The notes: generated by a model not told the origin, from the letters alone. Shown: positions 1 through 11,519, counted from the first letter of the stretch. The stretch is DNA of 64,000 bases from Zeugodacus cucurbitae (GCF_028554725.1 NC_071668.1:19509501-19573500), one strand, 5' to 3'. Program-made: numbers and translations.

Positions 1-721
1 CATATTTACTCTCCAAAACATTTATTTGTGTGCTATTTTCAACTTTCTTTGCATCTAGCTACGCTCTTGTTTGTCTATTAGCAATCTATTTCTGTGACTT
101 TGCGGCATCCGCTCATCTTGAAAAAGTAAATAACATAAAATTTGATATTTAAAACACATTCCCGCTTTTAACTGTTAGCTACTCGATGTTCATGTCACGA
201 TTGACTATATCAATTTCATGTGTAAATACCTACAAGTCGTCACGAAGTTATATCAACGCTTCGACACCCACACTCACACGCATATGAGACACTCACATGT
301 GGGGGGGAAAATCTCTCCATTTCATATCTCAATTTTCTGTTCATAATATACACATATGCCAATAAGTGATGACCCTGTTGGAAAACGGAGAACTTGTGAA
401 AATGTGTTCAGGGTCATAGAAGAAAATGAAGTTCGAAAATTCGAAATTAAGTATTTAGGTAGTAAAGCGAGAGTTAATTTAACTGTTCGGAATGCTCTAG
501 AGTTCATTTTGGAAATCGAAGACCAAGTGCTCTTCTTGACTTCTTGTCAATATAGTCGAAGATATGAGGAAGTAATTTCGATTTACGACATTTTTTAAAT
601 ATAACTATAGCTGGGGTTTTGAGATGTATACTCAAAAGTTCAAACAGGTCAATTAATTGAGGTAATTAATGAATAAGTCGTATTCATGTTTAAATGAACT
701 TAATTTATTTAAAAACCAAAA
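1..721. other. AT-rich stretch, no recognised gene
   Basis: This is AT-rich sequence with a short CA-rich tract near 265-300 and a run of nine G at 301-309. It holds one modest open frame (356-598, listed separately). I see no transposon ends and no splice-like exon. Confidence 0.6.
356..598 (+). CDS. Unrecognised 80-residue open frame
   Basis: I do not recognise this frame. It runs 80 codons from ATG to TAA and is rich in charged residues (E, K, R), with a hydrophobic stretch near residues 48-63. The composition is more protein-like than most frames here, but there is no Kozak-like context, no domain I can name and no splice signal beside it. It could be a decayed piece of a transposon gene or chance. 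A minus-strand frame overlaps it, which lowers confidence. Confidence 0.15.
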   Translation: MPISDDPVGKRRTCENVFRVIEENEVRKFEIKYLGSKARVNLTVRNALEFILEIEDQVLFLTSCQYSRRYEEVISIYDIF

Positions 722-1129
722 AAAACGTTAACTTCGGCTGTACCGAAGCTAATATACCCTTCACAAGTGCATTTCTTTTAGTAACTATATGTTTAAGCAA
801 ATCTAAAGACGTAAGAAAATGTAAGTAAAAAAAAGAAAACATTTTACTTATTCTTTTTAGCAAGGTTTTTTGCTATAAACATTAAGGTTATATAGTTAAC
901 CGATCTGAACAATTTCTTCGGAAATTATATTATTACCTTAAGCAGTAATCCATGTCAAATTTCGTGAAGATACCACGTCAAATGCGGAAGTTTTCCATAC
1001 AAGCCCTTGATTCCGATCGTTCAGTTTGTATGGCAGCTATATGATATAGTGCTCCAATATCGGCAGTTCAGACAAATGAGCAGCTTCTTGAAGAGAAAAT
1101 AACATCTGCAAATTTCAAAACGATATCTT
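722..1129 (+). repeat. Degenerate interspersed repeat (GTTAACTTCGGCTGTACCGA start)
   Basis: The block starts with a short hairpin, CTTCGGCTGTACCGAAG, followed by CTAATATACCC. It then runs as AT-rich sequence to a stretch about CAGCTATATGATATAG and GCAGCTTCTTGAAGAG. I recognise this wording as a high-copy dipteran repeat, from memory rather than a search. The 309-bp element at 1130 begins where this block ends, so it probably landed inside it. No coding capacity is visible. Confidence 0.5.
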
Positions 1130-1438
1130 AACAAGTAAGGAAGGGCTAAGTTCGAGTGTAACCGAACATTTTATACTCTCGCAATTTAATTATTTAACTT
1201 TATTTATATTATATAATACACAATTTGACCCAGATATGCGTCATATATATTGTATAAAGTCCATTGAAAGTTGGAAACCATAATATTAGGTTAGAAGCAC
1301 CGAGGTCCTCGTGTTCGATATATGGGGCCTTAAAAATCTATGTCCCGATTTCGGCAATTTTTAGAATGGGGCTGCCACACTATAATTATTATAGTATTTG
1401 TACTTGTTGCACCCGAACTTAGCCTCTCCTTACTTGTT
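1130..1438. mobile_element. 309-bp non-autonomous element with inverted ends
   Basis: The left end reads AACAAGTAAGGAAGGGCTAA and the right end reads TTAGCCTCTCCTTACTTGTT, so the two ends are inverted copies. The left part matches, in inverse orientation, the 3' part of the long interspersed repeat seen at 53195 and 59456 (the block around ATAAAGTCCATTGAAAGTTG). The match breaks off after CCACACTATAA and jumps to a second copy of the terminus. That makes it a deletion or foldback derivative of that repeat. It has no coding capacity. Confidence 0.7.
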
Positions 1439-3538
1439 CAATGTTCGATTAGAAGTATATTTAGTCATCATATATGCAGCATAATGGCCTACCAAGGTAA
1501 TAAAGAATCGGTAACCTCAGTCATTACAGGCTAAACGTTCGTGAATACAGAATATGAGAAACATAGAAATCTGTTAAGACCAGTTCGAAGGCAACAAAAC
1601 ATTCTAAAGAGTGCCAGAAAAGTAATGTCTTCATTACCAATTGGTCCTTTGGGTTATTGTTTAGAGGACATGTCTTCACGGTCGCTATATTTATTAATGA
1701 GAGTATCATTTCAACTGATTTTGACCAAGAAATTCGGTTTTCAAGATAAGTCAACTCGCCAAAACGTCAAATTTAGTAGAAGGACTGCCCGCCAGGAAGA
1801 ATTAGAGCTTAAATTCGTTTGCTTTTGACAGACAAAAAGGCGTTGATGATTCTATACAGTAATCGTGTAGATAGGATAGTAAAAATCTCCAAGAGTTATA
1901 TATCCGGACTTGTCATAAGTTAGGTGAGATTCTATAGTCTAAATCATCTATTTTGAAACACTTATCTAGTTAAGGCTGTCATTAGAGGAAAGAGAGTTAC
2001 GAAAATAATATGTTAGACAATTTTGAGAAGATTATGAACCTCTTTATGGATTCAATAGAACACTTAGACTTGACAGGGCAATGGAAAGTTTTTATAATAG
2101 ACCGAAAAACTGCTATGGAACTCCAAATTTTCGAATTACTTGCCACTACAATTTGTCAGTGAAAATTAAAAAAAATATCAAATTCTGCTCCGTTTAGAGC
2201 CACATAATTTTCCACCAGGGTAACTTCCATATAAAAGTATATAAACATATTGTGTGTATTTTTAATGCCTGCGATGCCGTTTACTTTTCCCACCACAGGA
2301 TGGAATGTATGTATCTCCACTTATTGCGTGTTGCCAAAGCATTGGCTGGGTATGCAATTTCTGTTGCTTTGATTATATCGAACAACAAAATAAAATCAAA
2401 TTGAGCATGGCATATATGCAGAGGAGTGAAGGAGTGACTTGTTTTTACAGACGACTAATTTAAATTGAATGTGTGCAGAGAATGTGCCCACAGACCCAAC
2501 AACCTTTATCTGGGTGTGTTTGTAAGTGTGTGCGTGTGGTTTTCTTTTTATTTTGCTAATATTTGCATCCTTCTTTTTGCGAGCCACATTCACTCAAACT
2601 CTCAACTCGCATTCATATTTCAATTAATATCTTGATCTCATATTTTCCATTACATAGACTTTATGCCATTTATTCCAACAGCCACAAAGGCCAATTTGTA
2701 TGGCAACTAAACAAAAAGGGCAAAATAACGGAACAGAAAAAAGATGCGGAGTATGAAGAAGTGATTAGGAAAATTGTGCATAGAAAAATGGTGGAAATGG
2801 TGAAAATTGTTATGGAGCTTTTGACCCAATTAGTTGGTTGGAAATTTAAATTGAAATGCGAAGTGACGGTTTTCACTTTTTCGTTTTGTTTATATCTTTT
2901 GTTTTGCTAATTTGAAAATTTGTTTATGAATGGAAATTAAAACAAGTTGGTAATTTTATATAATTTCAAAATAATTCCATTCAATCGCAGAAACTATTAC
3001 ACTTTAGAAGTTTTTATGAGTTGTGTGAGGAGGAGAGAGAGGAGAGGGATATTTGCGCTATATTAAGGTTGTAATAAGGACAGATTAATTTATTTAAAAA
3101 GATTACTACTGTTCAGAATTCCTGACATACAAACTAAAAAGCAATTTGCACTTTGTCAAATTTAATGACACTAAACTGACAGTAATAAAATGTTTTTGAT
3201 TGATGCTTTCATCGCGTGACTTCTATCACTAATTTGCCAGTATGATTCAAAATATTGTCATAAATTGCTATCATTAGGAAATGACAACCATTTTCATTAA
3301 ACTAGGACTGTCATTAATTTTGACAAAAGGAAAACCGCACATAAAAAGGAACTGAACCAATGGACAATTACTTTTACGAAGACGAGGCTTGTTTATAAGA
3401 AACGATATTATTGACTGCTACTTCAAATTGTAGCAAAGTAATTTTAGTAAAATAATGACAGAAATTTGACATGACTTCGACACGATTCTTTAACTTTTAC
3501 AAAGGTATTTGGTAGTAATATTGGAGTTTGATCTTGGT
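1439..3538. other. Gene-free stretch
   Basis: Mostly AT-rich sequence with a TG-rich patch near 2510-2540. The 95-codon plus frame at 1541-1828 and the 115-codon plus frame at 2563-2910 show no domain and no splice context. I see no repeat that recurs elsewhere in the window. Confidence 0.5.
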
Positions 3539-4053
3539 CTATGGACTGAATATTGAAAAGTAAAGTCCTCTTTCGACGAACAAAAACCAAACTCTACAAG
3601 TCCCTCATCATTCCCGTCCTACTTTATGATGCAGAAGCATGGACGATGTCAACATCCGATGAGACGGAACTAACAGTTTTCGAGAGAAAGGTTTTGCGGA
3701 AGATTTATGGTCCTTTGAACATTGGCAAAAGCGAATACCGCAGATGATGGCACGAACAGCTTTATGACGACATTGACATAGTTCAGCGAATAAAAAAACA
3801 GCGGCTACGCTGGCTAGGCCATGTTGTTCGAATGGACGAAAGTGCTCAAGCTCTGAAAGTGTTCGATGCAGTATCCGCCGGGGGAAGCCGAGAAGGTGGG
3901 AGACCTCCACTCCGATGGAGGGACCAGGTAGAGAAGGACCTGGCTTTATTATGTAATACCAATTGACGCCAAACTGTCAAAAGGTGAGATGCGTGGCGCA
4001 CTGTTGTGGTCTCAGCGTAAGCGGTGTCTACGCCAGTCAAGAAGAAGAAGAAG
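3539..4053 (+). mobile_element. RTE-clade LINE fragment, 3' end, with (GAA)n tail
   Basis: A 5'-truncated, broken relic. Peptide blocks in shifting frames match the C-terminal part of the better copy at 45338-46486: LSRRT-like, LYKSLIIPVLLYDAEAWTMS, RLRWLGHVVRM and RPPLRWRDQVE. Frame breaks occur at the TGA after EYRR (about 3745) and near 3965. The DNA ends in a GAA triplet run at 4041-4053, the simple-repeat tail expected of an RTE retrotransposon. The reverse-transcriptase catalytic core is missing, so it cannot be active. Confidence 0.85.
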
Positions 4054-4436
4054 TAGTTCGAAAATTTATACTAGATAATTTTCAGAGGTCTACAATTTAA
4101 AGATTGTTGTATATATTCTGCGTTTTCTTTTCATAATGGGGAAAATAATTAAGCTAGAGTAGCTGATGATAATGATATCTCTTCAAAGAGTGATGTTGAT
4201 GACCTCAGGACTTAGGGATACGATTTAGCAGATTAAAATTTCTTGGATTAGATTTGAGTGCTGATGTAACATTTATTGAGTGAGATATATTAGGTCAAGG
4301 GCTTCAGTAAAGTCCGTATTTTTAGTTCGTCGATGGCATCCAATACAGAAACAACTGTTATAAGGACAAAACATAAGAATATAGTAGTTGATCGACTTGA
4401 CTATCAAAGAGATAATGGAATCTCTGAATATATATA
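4054..4436. other. Gene-free stretch between two transposon relics
   Basis: AT-rich sequence separating the RTE tail from the mariner left end. Nothing recognisable is seen. Confidence 0.5.
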
Positions 4437-4438
4437 TA

Positions 4439-5145
4439 CGAGGGCTGCTATATACATATATTTCTGACCTAGGCAACACTAAGTGTTGCCAGGTGCAATC
4501 TGACATTTCCATTGGAAAGTTTGACATTTTTTAGCATACCATCACTCAGAACGTTTTGTCATTTAATCGTGAATTGTTATATTTACAGGGAATTAAAAAA
4601 TTCATCTCGGCCAAAAAATGGAATTAACTCGTGAACATTTTCGTGCGATCATTTTTCACAACTTTCGACGTGGATTATCGCGACAAGAGTGCATCGATGA
4701 ACTAAAATCTTTGTATGGCTATGAAGCACCATCCTATAGCACTGTGAAAAACTGGTACAACGAATTCAATCGTGGCCGAAGCTCGCTAAATGACGAATTC
4801 CGTGCAGGTCGTCCAAAAACAGCCGTTGTGCCAGAAAACATCGATGCCGTACGTGAACTGATAATGCAAGACCGTCATGTAACATACCTTCAGATAGAGG
4901 CATGCCTATGCATTTCTCCCACCAGCATACATTCGATATTGCATGAACACCTGGCCGTAAAAAAGGTTTGTTCTCGTTGGATCCCGCACAATTTGACAAT
5001 CGTTCAAAAAAAGGCTCAAAAAAAGTGCTTCGAAAATTGGTTTGAGCGCATGCAAAAGTGTATAAATCTTGATGGAGAATATTTTGAAAAACAATAAAAC
5101 CATTTTCGTTGATAAATATTCCTATTTTCATTATTAGGTCAGAAA
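4439..5145 (+). mobile_element. Internally deleted mariner element
   Basis: The left end begins CGAGGGCTGCTATATACATA just after a TA (4437-4438), the usual mariner target. The inner part of this end, TTTCTGACCTA, recurs inverted as TAGGTCAGAAA at 5135-5145, after which the right end is cut off. The element is about 0.7 kb against about 1.3 kb for an intact mariner, because the middle of the transposase gene is missing. The remaining frame (4618-5097) is intact. Confidence 0.85.
4618..5097 (+). CDS. Mariner transposase, DNA-binding part only (internal deletion)
   Basis: 159 codons from ATG to TAA with no stop. Residues 1 to about 115 are the paired-like double helix-turn-helix region of mariner transposases, with the GRPK linker at 64-67. 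WIPHNL at 121-126 is the motif that normally leads into the catalytic domain. At about residue 134 the frame jumps straight to the last 25 residues of the transposase (CFENWFERMQKC to the end). All three catalytic aspartates are therefore absent. The jump falls between two CAAAAAAAG runs, suggesting deletion by short homology. If expressed in the nucleus it could bind mariner ends but not cut. A repressor role, as proposed for truncated transposases of other families, is inference. Confidence 0.85.
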   Translation: MELTREHFRAIIFHNFRRGLSRQECIDELKSLYGYEAPSYSTVKNWYNEFNRGRSSLNDEFRAGRPKTAVVPENIDAVRELIMQDRHVTYLQIEACLCISPTSIHSILHEHLAVKKVCSRWIPHNLTIVQKKAQKKCFENWFERMQKCINLDGEYFEKQ

Positions 5146-6907
5146 CCTAATAAAAGACCATAAACGGGTTTCAGATCTCTTGCGAGGCAAGCCGAGTGCT
5201 TGATCCGCAACTGGGCCTGTGTTGAAGTCAAGAATGACATTGACTGTAAATTTAGTCTCGTTCAAGTAGTAAATTCATAGAAAGTAGCTGTCCTTCCTTT
5301 ATCTTATTATACATAGTTTTAAGTAGTAATTTGATTTGAGTACCCCATCTACTGTCTTCTGCCCCTTATAGCATATAAAAAAATTATACAAATAGTGAGT
5401 TCAACTTAAATGCCACAAGCAATTGCACACAGCCTGAAGTCTAGTAATTTCAAAATTTTCTAGTAAAAATTGCAGCAGACGCTTCGCTCGCAAATTACAC
5501 TTAACGGTAATCCAACTGAGAGTGCAAATATACGTTTCGCATGGAATTGGCAGCCTTGAAATGTAGTAATGAAAATGCTTTACATCAAAGAGTTCGCTGA
5601 AATGCGAGCATACTTGAGTGTGTATGTGTGTGTTGTAACACATATAATTTCCCTTTTCCTTTGGTTTTGACAGCGCGTCTTCTTCTGCTTCACCCTCAAT
5701 TTGCCTTTAAGTAAAATATTATGTTTTTCAATGCACAAAAACAACAAAACCAACGACAGCAGCAGCGAGTATGATATCACTTGAACATGATATGCTATTT
5801 ACATGTTTAAATTTTTAATGATTTGTTTGTCAAGCAAAAAGAAAAAAGCAAAAACAAAATGCGTTAAAGCAAATGAGAAGGTTGAGAAATAACTTAAGGC
5901 TTAAGCTTTGCTTTCTTGTTGGTTTATAATGTATATATACATATATGCATATGTGTGAGTGACGTCAAGGAGAGTAGGTTACATTGTATGTCTGTTTATA
6001 AGTGTGTTTCACTTTAAAGTACATATACAGGGGATGCGTCAGAAAACCGAACGCGACTTTTTAAAATATAATGTCCCTATAGAACATAAGCTGCCATGTC
6101 ATGTAGTGAGGCTTTAAATATATAAATCTATTCAATACACATACACATATAGATATTAATATTTATATATGTATGTAAGAAACAGAGTTGCCACACTCTA
6201 GAAATAAATAAATCAATTAATTATCCTTTTTCATAACAAACGCTATAAAGTGGATACCAAATGGAAGGTGATTGAAAGAGCTTTGGACTGAAAAAGTTCT
6301 CATATAGGGTTCCAACAATAAAAAAGAAACAATCTGCTAAAAGCGAGTTGCCATGTAACATAGTATTACTAAATATCAGATATTACTGAATAGTTTTCAA
6401 ATATAAAAAAAAAACAACAAAACAATATCTCCACTTTTTTTATGAAAGGAACTGTCAAAGCAATTTTTTTATTAAACAATTTTACCACACCCAAACACGA
6501 TATATACAATTGATTCTATACATCATGATATCAACACCATTGAACCAGATTTTTTTTTGTTGGTAATATGTCTACTTTGACGTCATGAAATGGGCTTAGA
6601 CTTCACAGAAAAAATTTTCTAGTTCCCATATACAATTAAATCAAATAACAGAAACACCGGTTAAGGCCATAGTCCGGAATAAATCACAAAGATTTTTTAA
6701 AAAATGAATTACCCATCCCAGACCCCAAACATAACATTAAGAGATGAAAAAGTACTTACTGATATCGAATAACTCAGATTTGGGATTAGTTGCGACTCTC
6801 CCCCATAGAGAGCAATCCTCGTAACTCTCACAGTTTTTGCAAAGTAGATAAAAGACGCTACGATCTTCGATAGATAATGGCCGAACTACTCTATATTCCA
6901 TGGGGTT
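5146..6907. other. Gene-free AT-rich stretch
   Basis: Contains ATATATAC/CATATG microsatellite patches near 5930-5955 and 6140-6175 and TG repeats near 5618-5640. I recognise no gene, LINE or transposase fragment. Confidence 0.5.
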
Positions 6908-7472
6908 GGTCCAGAAATCCAACGCAGAATCACTCTTACCAACTGGTGCTAGTTTTGACTGTGTAGGCAAATGAAAAGTAAAGGTCTCTCTCGACGAACA
7001 AAAACCTAACTCAGTCGCTCATTATTTCTGTCCTGCTTGTGGACGATGTCAACATCCAATGAGACGGTACTAGGAGCTTTCGAGAGAAAGGTTTTGCGTA
7101 CGTTTTAAGGTCCTTTAAACATTAGCAACGGCGAATACCGCAGACGATGGAACGATGAGCTGTACGATTTATACGACGACATTGGCATAGTTAAGCCAAT
7201 AAAAAGACAGAGGCTACGCTGGCTAGGTCATGTTGTCCGAATGGACGAAAGCGCTCCAGCTTTGAAAGTGTTCGATGCAGTACCCGCTGGTGGTAACCCA
7301 GGAAGAGTAATACCTCCACTCCGCTGGAAATACCAGGTGGAAAAGGACCTGGCAGTACTTGAGATTTACAATTGGCGTCCAACTGCCAAAGGGAGGAATG
7401 AATTGGGCGCTGTTGAAAACTCGGCTATAACCGCGTTAGCGTTTCCTACGCCAATTAAGAGGAAGAAGAAGG
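6908..7472 (+). mobile_element. RTE-clade LINE fragment, second copy, with GAA-type tail
   Basis: It begins at a block encoding EIQRRITL, continues through a mutated RRTKT segment and ends with RLRWLGHVVRM, ALKVFDAVPAGG and a diverged PPLRW block. A 63-bp stretch of the LYKSLIIPVLLYGAEAW region is shortened and out of frame. The final bases are AAGAGGAAGAAGAAGG, a tail like the copy at 3539 and unlike the CACAT-type tails at 45314 and 54984. Several changes (GNPGRVIPPLRWKYQ) show it is old. No reverse-transcriptase core is present. Confidence 0.8.
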
Positions 7473-9930
7473 TCATACGTTCTCGAAACCGAAATGTGAA
7501 ATAGAAGAAAAGAGTTCCAGAGGGATCAAATGATCAAAATTTAAGACTACTAATCATTATACTCCATATTTCGGACGATTCTCTAATATTATATCAGTGT
7601 TCATCATATTGATGTCATAATGTGCCTTGTCTTTAGCTGAGACGAAAATCTAACACTAAAAAAAGAGTTCAAGCATTTATGCATCCCTGGACTTATACGG
7701 TATTTCATCTGGTAGAACTCTTGATTGAGTTAGCTGGTTATCTGAATTTTAAACATTTTGGTTTTCTTAAAGCATATTTTGGGGAAAAGCTCAGAGCGAT
7801 ACTGATCACCTTGAATGAAAAATCACGAAAACCCATATAAAATATATATGCTAGTTAGAAAGTGCCTTATAAACGTATAACCGAAGAATTATTCAACCAA
7901 TTCCCTCTTAGCCTTTCTCAGGCTTAATCACAACGGCCCTATTTATCTTGTGGTCTAGGAGTAGATTATTAAATTTACTGCAAATACTCACACACACACA
8001 TAGTTAGCATGCACTTGCACTTAATAAAAGTAAAACCAGGTCCCACTCCAACCTTACGCACTCTTTCCAACTTCTGTACTGTGCGCTGCGCTGCCACGAA
8101 ACACTCCGCCGCATGCATAAATCCTTTTGGTGAGAAATTAACATTTTCGCATAGTTAATTGCTGGAAAATGCGCTCGACATTTGCAAAAGCAAAATCTGT
8201 ATTTTTCTGCAGCTGCAGTTATCATCCGCTCGCATCGGAGCAAATGAAAAAGTAAACTGATAACGAGAATAAGAGAAAATGCAACAGAAATGTGCACTAA
8301 ATTAGCCTCATTTGCAATGCGATGCGATTGCTCGAGTCGCAAACACACACACATACAAAGAGAGACATATTGCAGCCACTGCACCCATACACCTTGACCC
8401 ATTTCGTTGGCGCACGTCACAAACGCATTAGCAGCTCACTATTTTTGCGGCATATCTCCATATATCTGTGTTGAATTTCGGTAGCGCGGGGCGTACTTCA
8501 TTTCATTTCGTAATTTATATATGCATTTTAATGTACTTGCCATTTTTTGCGTAATGAATTTGCTCCACTTTTCAAGCAGCACATTAATTCGGGCATTTAT
8601 TTGAGGGAAAATTTTAAAAAATATTATTAATATATGCCAATTTTGATTTTATTTGCTTTTTATCACTGCATTCGCTTTAATTTTTTTTTTATATTTTTAT
8701 GCTATGTCAAGCACTTGTATTTTATATAGAGGTCTTTGGGGCCTGCATTTAATCGAGTATAATAAAAATCTTCAACTTATTTAATTTGCGTTGCCTACAT
8801 TTAAGAGCCAAACAATTATGAGTAGTAGCCTATGCGTTGCCTACATTTAGGAGCCAAGTAATTACTGGTAGTAGTCTCTTAAAAAGTCTACCAAAAGCTT
8901 TACGAAAAGACTAAATGAATTTTGGATTAAAAATTAGTATTTCAGTAAAAATTGTGTAAAAGTAAGTGGATGCGAAATGGCGAAGTGGCTCGAATTATTT
9001 CATAATTTTCAGACACAAAACATTTTCAGCTCCTAAGTGTAAAAATTAAATTTAAAGATTTTAATAATTAATAATAAAATTTACTGGAAGATCTTAGAAC
9101 CCCTACGAGCCTTTTGGGAGCCGATTTAATTTGAGTGTTTGTTAGCAACTTCTCTCAGAAGCTTCTTTTATTTGATGCCTGCTTTAGATGAAACTCTAAT
9201 TCGCGATTCATGTCATTTCACATTTGCAGAAGACGAAACAATTTGAAGTTCTGCCTTCAGCTGACTGTATGCCGGAGGCTCTGGTGCCAAAATGGGTGTC
9301 CTAGTGAAGCTAAACGCTCACTGCTCTTCTCAGTCTTAGAATTGAGAAGCCTAGTTTTCCCGGCCTTTATATTATATTATATTATAGAGTCAATATAGAT
9401 CAAGATCAGTAGTAAGCACTCAAGCATAGTTACGATTGTTTTAACTTCACCATCGTGAATATAAAATATTTTTTAAATGTGGTAATATGCCCACTGTGTC
9501 GTAATAGAATCGATTGAATACAACGCTGATGAATTTGTAATGGATGGATGAATTCATCACCACTGCTTTATTTCTAACAAAAATACTGACAGATAGTTAT
9601 TTCTCCCTGATAGATATATCTCAAAAAAACTAAGCATAATTTGACCCGGACTAATTGTAGATGAATCGTTGAAGGTCAAAGAAGCTCCATTCACTCAATA
9701 AGGTACAGTTTAATAAAGTACTAGGGGCGATAGACTTGTTGCCATCCGATTGGCATTAATAGGTTAAAGATAAGATTGACTAGGCAATGTTGATTTTCGA
9801 ACCTAAACTGTACAGTGAGCCTCTGTTTGATGTAAAACTCCGTTGACTTTAAATATAAATCTGTTATCCTCTCCATCATTCCGCATTTTGTATATGACCT
9901 GAATGTTATATTATTATAATTAATTTGTAA
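7473..9930. other. Gene-free stretch
   Basis: Contains a (CA)n tract near 7987-8001 and another near 8342-8352. The 138-codon minus frame at 8004-8420 is cysteine-rich low-information sequence with no domain. A 46-bp tandem duplication inside this stretch is listed separately. Confidence 0.5.
8788..8879. repeat. 46-bp tandem duplication
   Basis: Two adjacent 46-bp units, 8788-8833 and 8834-8879, each start GCGTTGCCTACATTTA and share GAGCCAA and AATTA. They differ at several positions, so the duplication is not very recent. Confidence 0.85.
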
Positions 9931-9961
9931 TTATTTCCTCTTCTTCTCTTTTTAGGTAAGT
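9931..9961 (+). promoter_or_regulatory. Candidate recursive splice site (ratchet point)
   Basis: A tract of about 22 mostly pyrimidine bases (TTATTTCCTCTTCTTCTCTT and following T's) leads to TTTAG at 9951-9955. This is joined with no gap to GTAAGT at 9956-9961. A strong 3' splice site fused to a consensus 5' splice site is the signature of zero-nucleotide recursive splicing in long fly introns. The acceptor is TAG rather than the commoner CAG. It implies that a plus-strand transcript with a long intron crosses here. Confidence 0.6.
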
Positions 9962-10073
9962 GGAAATTTGTTTGATTTGAGATGGGTGAATGTTACTTAA
10001 TGTTGAAGAAGGACTTTAACACATTTAGATACAATGGAGTAAAATTTGTAAACATTTCATTAACAAATCATGA
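9956..10073 (+). other. Possible non-coding recursive-splice exon
   Basis: The 118 bases between the ratchet junction and a second donor, GAG|GTAAGTAT at 10074, have stops in all three forward frames. They cannot be an internal coding exon. Short cryptic exons of this kind downstream of ratchet points are known in Drosophila, where the downstream donor helps define the site before the upstream GTAAGT is used. That this happens here is inference. Confidence 0.45.
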
Positions 10074-10079
10074 GGTAAG

Positions 10080-10434
10080 TATATTTACTGGATATTATAG
10101 ATTTGAATGAGTTGGAGTGTACTATATTATATACATATATACATATAAATAAACTATATACTTGGAACAAAAAGATGTCATGTGATAGTGTTACGAAAAG
10201 AAGAGATACGTGAAAAACTCTTTAATGTAAGAAAACTAGTACAAGGAGGTAGTGAATTCAGTTATGTAAGTGTAGTTGTTGCTTAAATCTGGGAAGTATC
10301 TTCAATGTAGCACAAACATTTCAATGAAGTACTGGAAACTAAACTTTATCATAATGATGATGGAACCAGAAAAACTATGGACTTTGCGATATTCTGAACA
10401 AAGTTTAAGTTAACCCAAACAAATCGGATTACAT
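10080..10434. other. Gene-free stretch
   Basis: AT-rich sequence with a short TATATACATATATACATATA patch near 10128-10147. Nothing recognisable. Confidence 0.5.
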
Positions 10435-11120
10435 TCTCCAAAACTTAGGGAGGTGAGTAGAGGATACCCTCTAGACGAGAATGGAGAAGAGGTCAGAGAG
10501 GAAAATACCACATTACTATATACCGGGTCCAAAATGAACTGCGGAGTAGGCACATTGGTATACTCCGATGATCTTAAGATTTCTCGCTCCTTCCGTTTAC
10601 CGAATTTGGGTAGCACCTTCCAAGCGGAAGTACTGGGCATAGACAAGGCCTGTGAAGCTCTATTGGCTAACTACGAGAGGATATATAAAGCAATAATATA
10701 TACAGATAGTCAGGCAGCGCTCCTGGCTTTATCGTAGCCAATGACTAACTCCAACATAGTCCATAACTGCAAGAAAGCATTGAACACCCTAACAAAATAT
10801 AAAATAACTAAATAGTTTTGGCCAAAATATGATATGACGCGATCTCGGGTCTTACTAAATAGGTCCAGGAAAAGTATTTTCAGACATACAGCTACTATAA
10901 CGGGTCATTGGCCATTTTGAAAACACGCAAGTGAAATGGGCATGCCCTATAACAACACTTGCCGAGGCTGTGAACTAGAGGGGAATAAGGAAACAATTTT
11001 CCACTTTCTCTGTGAATGTCCAGCCCCATCGCAGATCCGACACAGGACACTTGGAATCTTGGAACTTTGAATTCGAATGTAGAGTACTTTGAAAGCATTT
11101 TGGTTCTTTCGAATTGCAAG
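10435..11120 (+). pseudogene. LINE fragment: RNase H and C-terminal zinc knuckle
   Basis: The frame at 10453-10737 encodes an RNase H domain of the kind found at the C-terminus of I/R1/LOA-type LINE polyproteins. It shows YTxGSK, AEVLGIDKACEAL and IYTDSQAALLALS. In the first motif the family's TDGSK reads TGSK, so the first catalytic aspartate is deleted. After a TAG at 10735 the reading continues as PMTNSNIVHNCKKALNTLTK. Near 10960-11030 it gives CRGCELEGNKETIFHFLC, a C-X2-C-X10-H-X2-C knuckle. Stops and a frame change make it a dead, 5'-truncated copy. Confidence 0.8.
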
Positions 11121-11519
11121 AAGGATACATTTTCTGATCATATCAGTCTATGATAAGTTTTTCCATAATAATTATTTTCAATTGAAATCGGTTATACATT
11201 TTTATGTATCGATATTACCAAGATCATTAATGTACCAAGTTACCATTGCATAACCACCAAACGCGCACACATTCCTTGCTTACGACAAGCGTCGTCCACA
11301 TGCCAGCTCTTTTAGCCTTTCAGTCAACCATCACCCATCATACTTTCAGACACACTCTTACACATGCATACAGCAATTACGAAAAGTTACTTAACAAATT
11401 CATGACCCATTTAAACTCGACCTAAGTGAGTAGGTAACAGGCAGTTAGCGCCACTCAAACGCTTCACAAACTTCCACCACTTCAATTTCATAAAACTCTT
11501 AACATTGCCACAAAAAATT
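11121..11519. other. Gene-free stretch
   Basis: No gene or repeat recognised. Confidence 0.45.

Noticed and set aside
8004..8420. 138-codon minus frame
   Set aside because: No recognisable domain, no splice or start context, and Cys/Leu/Ser-rich composition.
10895..11141. Minus-strand frames opposite the LINE zinc knuckle
   Set aside because: They are antisense shadows of the LINE fragment.
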